NCBI GenBank assembly: GCA_902801585.1
Contig: CADCIU010000002.1
Span: 42,784-106,783, forward strand
DNA length: 64,000 nt
Source: an uncultured Lachnospiraceae bacterium
GTDB lineage: Bacteria > Bacillota_A > Clostridia > Lachnospirales > Lachnospiraceae
Direction of reading: 5' to 3'
The notes under the pieces are model-generated. The model did not search any database and was not told the origin of the DNA. It saw only the letters and a program-made list of their open reading frames with translations. Of the stretch, positions 59,062 to 64,000 are shown in pieces. The position numbers and the translations under genes are program-made. Position 1 is the stretch's first letter; each line of letters begins with the position of its first letter.

Positions 59062-59107
59062 CGCGGTGGACACCAATTAATATACCTCAGCGTCCACCGC
59101 GTGTCAA
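59062..59107 (-). promoter_or_regulatory. tRNA-Gly promoter inside a 10-bp palindrome
   Basis: TTGACA (59107-59102), exact 17-bp spacer, TATATT (59084-59079) on the minus strand. The inverted repeat CGCGGTGGAC (59062-59071) / GTCCACCGCG (59092-59101) brackets the -10, one arm in the spacer and one in the initially transcribed region. Confidence 0.75.
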
Positions 59108-59164
59108 CAGTTTTTTTGAATTTTCACTCAACGTTTTCTTTGCCTTATCTCATACCGCCGTTTC

Positions 59165-59857
59165 TCAGATCGGCCGGTCTTCCCTCGAGTACCTCAGGAC
59201 CGCCCGGATCGCGAAAATGTCGATCACGACAATGAAAGCCAGCCAGATATACAAAAAGATCTCATCACCGACCGACGCCGCAAAATCATAGAATCCGTGA
59301 ATCAGAACAGGGATCAGAAGACTCATGACTCTGTAAATACTTGCATCCTTAGTCTGCCCACGAAGTGCAGCTGCTTTCTCCAGTCCGTAGGCATGGCCCA
59401 TGAAAATGCCGCAGATACAGTGCAGCGGTATGGCGGCAAGGGCGCGGATCAAGGCGACCTCTATGCCGTAACTCAAGATATAGCCGACATTTTCAAGTCC
59501 GGCAAATCCCAGTGTCACGCAGACCGCGTACACGACACCGTCAAAGACGTAGTTGAAAGCCGGGTCATTCCAGCTCCCGATCCGGAGCATAAACTTCTTG
59601 CAGCCCTCTTCCGCCAGCGCCACGACCAGGAAGTTCTCCAGCAGGTAAAATGCCATGGTCCCATCCTGGACCCCCAGCGCGGACAGGGCATAGCCTCCGA
59701 CCATTTCCAGAATAATGGCAGGGATCGCGGACGCGCAGCCCAGCAATATGAGTTTGACCAACAGATTGGTCGGCTCTTTTTCTATCGTGTCTTTCTGGTA
59801 GATCAAATAGAGCAGGATCGCGCAGGGCAGTAATCCTGCCAATAAAACTATTTTCAT
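59165..59857 (-). CDS. PrsW-type intramembrane metalloprotease
   Basis: 230 residues with about seven membrane segments. Catalytic motifs of the PrsW branch of the CPBP/Abi-like superfamily: ALAEEGCKKFML (EExxK), AIPLHCICGIFMGHAYG (His) and LIHGFYDFAAS (His/Asp). PrsW cleaves an anti-sigma factor in B. subtilis; the substrate here is unknown. Starts 102 bp after the GH13 gene and ends 120 bp before the tRNA pair. Confidence 0.9.
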   Translation of the reverse strand: MKIVLLAGLLPCAILLYLIYQKDTIEKEPTNLLVKLILLGCASAIPAIILEMVGGYALSALGVQDGTMAFYLLENFLVVALAEEGCKKFMLRIGSWNDPAFNYVFDGVVYAVCVTLGFAGLENVGYILSYGIEVALIRALAAIPLHCICGIFMGHAYGLEKAAALRGQTKDASIYRVMSLLIPVLIHGFYDFAASVGDEIFLYIWLAFIVVIDIFAIRAVLRYSREDRPI

Positions 59858-59959
59858 TTCAGCCTCCGTTCAAAATCCTTAATTGCATCAATATTCATCA
59901 CGAATAAGTCTGAGCGCGCCGCACTCACATTCCGATTGTATCACGCCGCTTCGGTTCTG

Positions 59960-61276
59960 TCATTTCTCCATTTTCCAAAAAGCGGCGCTGTAGGCGGGCA
60001 GTCTGCTGCCGCCGCCAAAATCGTGCATCTTACCGGTGATCAGGTCCACAGCTGTCCCGCATCCGGCGTCAAAGTGAGCCACATACTCGTTCTCATCCGC
60101 GTTGATCGCCACCAGAACTCTCTCGCCGTCGGTCTTCCTCTCGAAGATGCACTGTTTGTTAGTCAGGACCACACTTCGGAAATCACCGTAGCAAAGCGCT
60201 TTTGATGATTTCTTAGCTGCCGCGAGCTCACTGATCCAGTCGGTCAGCGCATTCCACTGCGGCTTCTCGATGCGGGGGCGAAGCGCCGGGTCTCCCTGCT
60301 TTTTATGTCCCTCCACACCCCACTCGCTTCCGTAATAGATGCTGGGAATTCCGGGCATGCCGAAAGCCAGCGCGTAGATCAGAGGCAGATGCTTTGGATT
60401 TGTAAGAACACTGGCGACCCTCGTCACATCGTGGTTGTCGACGAAGGACATCAAATGATATCCCCTGTACAAGCACCAGGGATCCGACCCGAACTGGCGC
60501 ATGAGAGAGTGGTTGACCTCGAACATATTCATGCTGTTAAAGCTGGAGAAAAGCCCCTTGTAGCACTCATAATTGGTCGCGGAGTGGAGCATCCCATCGC
60601 CCATTATGGTCTTGTAGTCCCCGCCAAGGATCTCACCGATCATATAGAAATCCTGCTTGAGAGTGTCCGTAAAAGCGCGCAGTCTCCTGATGAAGTCTCT
60701 GTCCAGACAGTACGCGACATCCAGCCGCAGTCCGTCGATGTCAAAATAGTCCACCCAGTACCTGATCGCATCGAAAATATGGGCGATCACCTCCTCGTTG
60801 CGGAGATTGAGCTTGACAAGGTCGTAATTGCCTTCCCATCCCTCGTACCAAAGGCCGTCATTGTAAGGCGAATTTCCGTCGAAACTGATATTGAACCAAT
60901 CCCTGTAAGGCGACTCCCACTTCTTCTCAAGGACATCCCTGAAGGCGCCGAAACCGCGGCCGACGTGGTTGAATACACCGTCCAGGAAGATGCGGATCCC
61001 GCTTGCATGCAGTTCATCACAGACTTCCTTAAAATCTTCATTGGTCCCCAGTCTGCAGTCGATCTTCTTATAATCCCTTGTATTGTAACCATGGGTATCC
61101 GACTCAAAGACCGGGCAGAAATAGACCGCCGTGACCCCGAGCTTCTTCATGTGCGGGATCCACTCCTTCACCTCAAGGATCCTGTGCGCCAAAATGCCGT
61201 CATTCTCATACGGTGCTCCGCACATGCCCAAAGGATAGATCTGATAAATCACACTTTCTTCTGCCCACATAGCCAC
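59960..61276 (-). CDS. GH13 alpha-glucosidase/amylase-type hydrolase
   Basis: About 438 residues, no signal peptide, so cytosolic. The (beta/alpha)8 catalytic motifs are present: IFLDGVFNHVGRG (region I), DGLRLDVAYCL (nucleophile Asp), FYMIGEILGG (acid/base Glu) and MSFVDNHDVTRVAS (transition-state Asp). The C-terminal all-beta domain ends YSAAFWKMEK. Specificity (alpha-1,4 vs 1,6) cannot be assigned. Start is GTG 61276 or ATG 61270, both after GGAGG. Upstream lies a nuclease-helicase gene, unrelated in function. Confidence 0.92.
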   Translation of the reverse strand: MAMWAEESVIYQIYPLGMCGAPYENDGILAHRILEVKEWIPHMKKLGVTAVYFCPVFESDTHGYNTRDYKKIDCRLGTNEDFKEVCDELHASGIRIFLDGVFNHVGRGFGAFRDVLEKKWESPYRDWFNISFDGNSPYNDGLWYEGWEGNYDLVKLNLRNEEVIAHIFDAIRYWVDYFDIDGLRLDVAYCLDRDFIRRLRAFTDTLKQDFYMIGEILGGDYKTIMGDGMLHSATNYECYKGLFSSFNSMNMFEVNHSLMRQFGSDPWCLYRGYHLMSFVDNHDVTRVASVLTNPKHLPLIYALAFGMPGIPSIYYGSEWGVEGHKKQGDPALRPRIEKPQWNALTDWISELAAAKKSSKALCYGDFRSVVLTNKQCIFERKTDGERVLVAINADENEYVAHFDAGCGTAVDLITGKMHDFGGGSRLPAYSAAFWKMEK

Positions 61277-61380
61277 ATTTCCTCCTTACTGTTTTTCATC
61301 GTAAACGCGTGGTCAGCCAAATACCATATTTCTCGATATTTTGCAAGAGAAATCTATGAAATACTCACAAGAAATCCCCA

Positions 61381-61401
61381 CTGTCCACAAAGTTATCCAC
61401 A
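61381..61401 (+). other. DnaA-box-like sequences
   Basis: A perfect DnaA box TTATCCACA at 61393-61401 with a 7/9 match CTGTCCACA at 61381-61389, spaced 12 bp, just after the helicase gene. A 9-mer match is expected about every 130 kb per strand pair, so chance is possible; this is not an origin. Confidence 0.35.
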
Positions 61402-61403
61402 TT

Positions 61404-63908
61404 TTATAGCCATTCGTCCCAAAATCGCGCAATTTTATCCCCAATCTGCAGGCTGTCCGTCGTGCGGCTCCCGTTCCATTCCGCAGGAAAGAGCCTTCTG
61501 TACGAACCTGAGCAGAACCTCTCGTCCATCAGCACCACAACGCCGACGTCCTGAGCTGTGCGGATCACTCTGCCCGCTGCCTGCAGCACCTTATTCATGC
61601 CCGGGAACCGGTAGGCGTAGTCGAACCCGTTCTCCCCCTGCTCGTCAAAATACTGCTTGAGCAGCTCTCTTTCCGCGCACACCTGGGGAAATCCGGTCCC
61701 CACGATCATGACGCCGATCAGCCTGTCCTTCTGCAGGTCGATGCCTTCGCTGAAGATCCCGCCCAGCACACAGAATCCGAGGAGGCTCTCGACATCGCTC
61801 ACGCGGTCAAACCGTTCCAGAAAACCATGCCTCTCCTCCTCCGTCATCTGCGGTCTCTGCACCAAAAGCGCAGTGTCAGCGCCGCCCGGGAAATTCTCCT
61901 CATATCGTTCCAGCACCTTTTCCATGAACCGGTACGAAGGAAAGAACACCATATAGTTGCCGTGCCGCTGCGACACCGCGTTGTGGATACATGCTGCGAT
62001 CCTGTCATACTGCTGCGTGTCTCTCATGCGGTAACGGCTCGTCACGTCGCCCGCAATGAAAAGCCCGAGCTTTTCAGGGTCAAAAGAAGACCTGGCATAC
62101 ACCTCATAATCCTCGCGCTTACCACCCAGAAGCCGCTTGTAATACTGGATCGGGAGGAGCGTTGCCGAGAAGAGGATGCTCGCCTCCCCTTTGCCAAGAC
62201 ACTCTGACAGTTTAACAGACGGATCCACGCAGAACAACCTTATTGTGACATCCTGTCTTCCCGCCTGCTGAATAAAGATCCGGTACTCTCCCTCCATCGC
62301 TTCATAGATCATCAGGAAATGGGACAGGTCAAAATAGGCATTCCGGAATTTCTCCTGCACATCCGGAGCTGCCTCCCCGCCGGCCGGGCCGGTTCCCCGT
62401 CTCTGGTCCTGAAGAATGGTCTGCATCTCTTCCATGACCTTGTAAGCCGCATCGACGGCCAAATCGATCTCGTCCGTGTACAGGACCCGCTCTCCCTTCT
62501 TTTCAGGCATATCTTCAAGAGCCTCTTTATAGGGCTTGTACGCAGCGATCAGCCTGCCCAGCTTTCTCCACAGGGACGGATACGCTTCCCTGACGGCGCT
62601 CCTGAATGTGCGGATCTCTTCTCTTGACAGGGAAGCGCTGTACATTTCCCGCCCCCTGTCCACCAGGTTGTGCGCTTCATCCACAAGGAAGAGATAGCGG
62701 CTCCTCCCTTTCCCTTCCACGAAGAACCGCTTTAACCTCGCATGCGGATCGAACAGATAGTTGTAGTCTCCGATCACCGCATCCGCAAAGAGAGAAACGT
62801 CCAGTCCCAGTTCAAAGGGGCACACGCAGTACTTTTCCCCGTACTCACAGAGCACATCTCTTCCGACGGCCTCCTCCCTCGTGAGAAGATCATAAAGTGC
62901 TTCATTGACGCGGTCGAAGTGCCCCTTGGCTCTCGGACACGCCTCCGGCGTGCACACCCGGCTTTCCATAGGGCAGATCTTGTCCTTGGCTGTCAGCTGC
63001 ACGCATTTGAGGTGCATCCCCTTTTCTCTAAGGATCGAGAAGGTCTCCCATGCGACCCGGCCCGTCACTGTTTTGGCGGTAAAATAGAACAGCCGGTCCG
63101 CCTTTCCCTCCCCGATCGCTTTCAGCGCCGGAAAGACCGCCGAGATGGTCTTGCCGGTCCCGGTTGGCGCCTCCAAAAACAGTTTTTTGCCGTGGCAGAT
63201 CGTGTGGTAGACGTGCACGGCCAGTTCCTTCTGGCCCGGCCGGTAGGGGAAGGGAAATTCCAGCGCCGACAGGGAGGCGTCCCGCAGCCGCTTAAAGCGG
63301 ATCTCCAGGCCGGCCCAGCGCGCGTACTCCTTCATCAGCGCGTCAAACCAGGCCGTGATCTCCCCTGCGGAGTACTCCTGCGTGAACCTTCTGACCTCCC
63401 GGGTCACCAGGCTGCAGTAGGTCATCCGCACCCGGATCGTGTCCAGGCCGTTCTGCAGGCAATATATGTAAGCATAGCATTTGGCCTGCGCCAAATGCAC
63501 CGGCTCAGGTTCCCTGATCTTGGAAAGCTTTCTGTATGTTGTTTTGATCTCGTCGACGGTCCAGGCCTCGCCCATGATCGGATTATCCGGGTCTGCGCCC
63601 AGAAAAATACCGTCCGCCCTGCCTTCCACGAGGACGGCGGTCTCTTCGGCAGCGGTATCAAGGTGCCCGCCGCTGTCTTCGCTTCCCGCCGTCCCGGGTC
63701 CGTCCTCTCCGATCCGGATCGGATAATAGACGGCCAGCGGCACTTCCGCCATGTAGTCGGGCCCTTCCTCCCGCTGAAGCCTGCGGTGCATGCGCGCGCC
63801 CTCCAGCATGGCCTCCTCGGATGCGCCCGCGCCGCCCTCTTCCAGATCGCCCGACCGCATGAGAAATTCCACCAGGTCCCGGACCGAAATCTTTATTTCT
63901 TCACTCAT
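61404..63908 (-). CDS. PD-(D/E)XK nuclease fused to an XPD/DinG-like Fe-S helicase
   Basis: 834 residues. Residues about 85-185 are a RecB/Cas4-like nuclease: VEGRADGIFL, WTVDEIKTTYRK (D...ExK) and HLAQAKCYAYIYCLQ. The helicase begins near 215 (PFPYRPGQKELAVHVY) with Walker A LEAPTGTGKTIS, an iron-sulfur insert with Cys in KDKICPMESRVCTPEACPRAKGH and ekYCVCPFE, DEAH box LFLVDEAHNLVD, and later motifs EGIDLQKDRLIGVMIVGTGF and LQAAGRVIRTAQD. Such proteins unwind and process damaged or branched DNA; the exact role is inferred. Start ATG 63908; the upstream 92 bp to the window end is AT-rich with no recognised gene. Confidence 0.93.
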   Translation of the reverse strand: MSEEIKISVRDLVEFLMRSGDLEEGGAGASEEAMLEGARMHRRLQREEGPDYMAEVPLAVYYPIRIGEDGPGTAGSEDSGGHLDTAAEETAVLVEGRADGIFLGADPDNPIMGEAWTVDEIKTTYRKLSKIREPEPVHLAQAKCYAYIYCLQNGLDTIRVRMTYCSLVTREVRRFTQEYSAGEITAWFDALMKEYARWAGLEIRFKRLRDASLSALEFPFPYRPGQKELAVHVYHTICHGKKLFLEAPTGTGKTISAVFPALKAIGEGKADRLFYFTAKTVTGRVAWETFSILREKGMHLKCVQLTAKDKICPMESRVCTPEACPRAKGHFDRVNEALYDLLTREEAVGRDVLCEYGEKYCVCPFELGLDVSLFADAVIGDYNYLFDPHARLKRFFVEGKGRSRYLFLVDEAHNLVDRGREMYSASLSREEIRTFRSAVREAYPSLWRKLGRLIAAYKPYKEALEDMPEKKGERVLYTDEIDLAVDAAYKVMEEMQTILQDQRRGTGPAGGEAAPDVQEKFRNAYFDLSHFLMIYEAMEGEYRIFIQQAGRQDVTIRLFCVDPSVKLSECLGKGEASILFSATLLPIQYYKRLLGGKREDYEVYARSSFDPEKLGLFIAGDVTSRYRMRDTQQYDRIAACIHNAVSQRHGNYMVFFPSYRFMEKVLERYEENFPGGADTALLVQRPQMTEEERHGFLERFDRVSDVESLLGFCVLGGIFSEGIDLQKDRLIGVMIVGTGFPQVCAERELLKQYFDEQGENGFDYAYRFPGMNKVLQAAGRVIRTAQDVGVVVLMDERFCSGSYRRLFPAEWNGSRTTDSLQIGDKIARFWDEWL

Positions 63909-64000
63909 ACTATGCAGTATAACAGACCTTTCTTCATCCTGTTATTGCATTTTTTTTCATTTTGCGATTAAATAATGGATATTTTTATAAATCATAAAGT

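Overview
The window reads as a chromosomal segment of a monoderm Bacillota, most likely class Clostridia and family Lachnospiraceae. This is inferred from a moderately GC-rich composition, strong AGGAGG-type ribosome binding sites, TTGACA/TATAAT promoters, the infC-rpmI-rplT order behind an L20-type leader, a perfect CIRCE operator, SpoIIE-type phosphatases, NHLP-type peptide exporters, BspA-like surface proteins and DUF5716/DUF5717-type proteins. Nearly all genes lie on the minus strand. I see no phage, insertion sequence, CRISPR array or rRNA.

Layout (minus strand unless noted). 1-6.2 kb: a truncated membrane protein, a CmpB-like membrane protein, trmD, an AI-2E-family permease, a CofE-like ligase and a cation efflux protein. 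6.3-7.6 kb (+): tRNA-Pro(AGG) and a broken TIR-membrane-Sel1 gene. 7.6-12.8 kb: a YbjQ-like protein, a small membrane protein, a PTS IIBC, an unusual SpoIIE phosphatase with an ECF-S-like membrane domain, and an ABC-type ATPase. 12.8-15.3 kb: an SGNH lipoprotein, then rplT, rpmI and infC behind an attenuator leader; infC appears to start with ATC. 15.3-19.3 kb: purB-purA-HAD hydrolase-small membrane protein. 19.3-25.2 kb: a tightly overlapping three-gene operon encoding a 1262-aa beta-sandwich/solenoid protein (DUF5717-like), a lidless Hsp70-like protein (DUF5716-like) and a TPR-like protein. 25.3-27.6 kb: htpG under a perfect CIRCE.

27.6-31.9 kb: beta-CASP metallo-hydrolase, dihydrofolate reductase, FAD oxidoreductase and a lipoprotein. 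32-38.2 kb: TraX-like protein and an NHLP-type bacteriocin exporter (two ABC proteins, one with a C39 peptidase, plus a very short HlyD-like adaptor) with no precursor peptide in view. 38.4-40.5 kb: a sensor SpoIIE phosphatase (+) and a STAS anti-anti-sigma protein. 40.7-45.9 kb: XRE-cupin regulator and potABCD polyamine importer. 46-47.3 kb: 22-bp hairpin repeats, a metallophosphoesterase (+) and an inverted-repeat element. 47.4-51.6 kb: a large secreted leucine-rich-repeat protein with a possible papain-like domain. 51.8-57.1 kb: oligopeptide ABC importer. 57.3-58.7 kb (+): M18 aminopeptidase. 58.8-64 kb: two tRNA-Gly, PrsW-like protease, GH13 hydrolase, and a nuclease-helicase fusion.

The best candidate for an undescribed system is the operon at 19.3-25.1 kb. 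An Hsp70-like ATPase with an apparent peptide-binding beta domain but no lid is translationally coupled to a giant scaffold-like protein and a TPR protein, and it lies directly after the Hsp90 gene. Its function is unknown and a chaperone-like role is inference. Secondary candidates are the ECF-S/SpoIIE fusion, the orphan NHLP exporter beside a SpoIIE/STAS pair, and several repeat arrays and palindromes in control regions.
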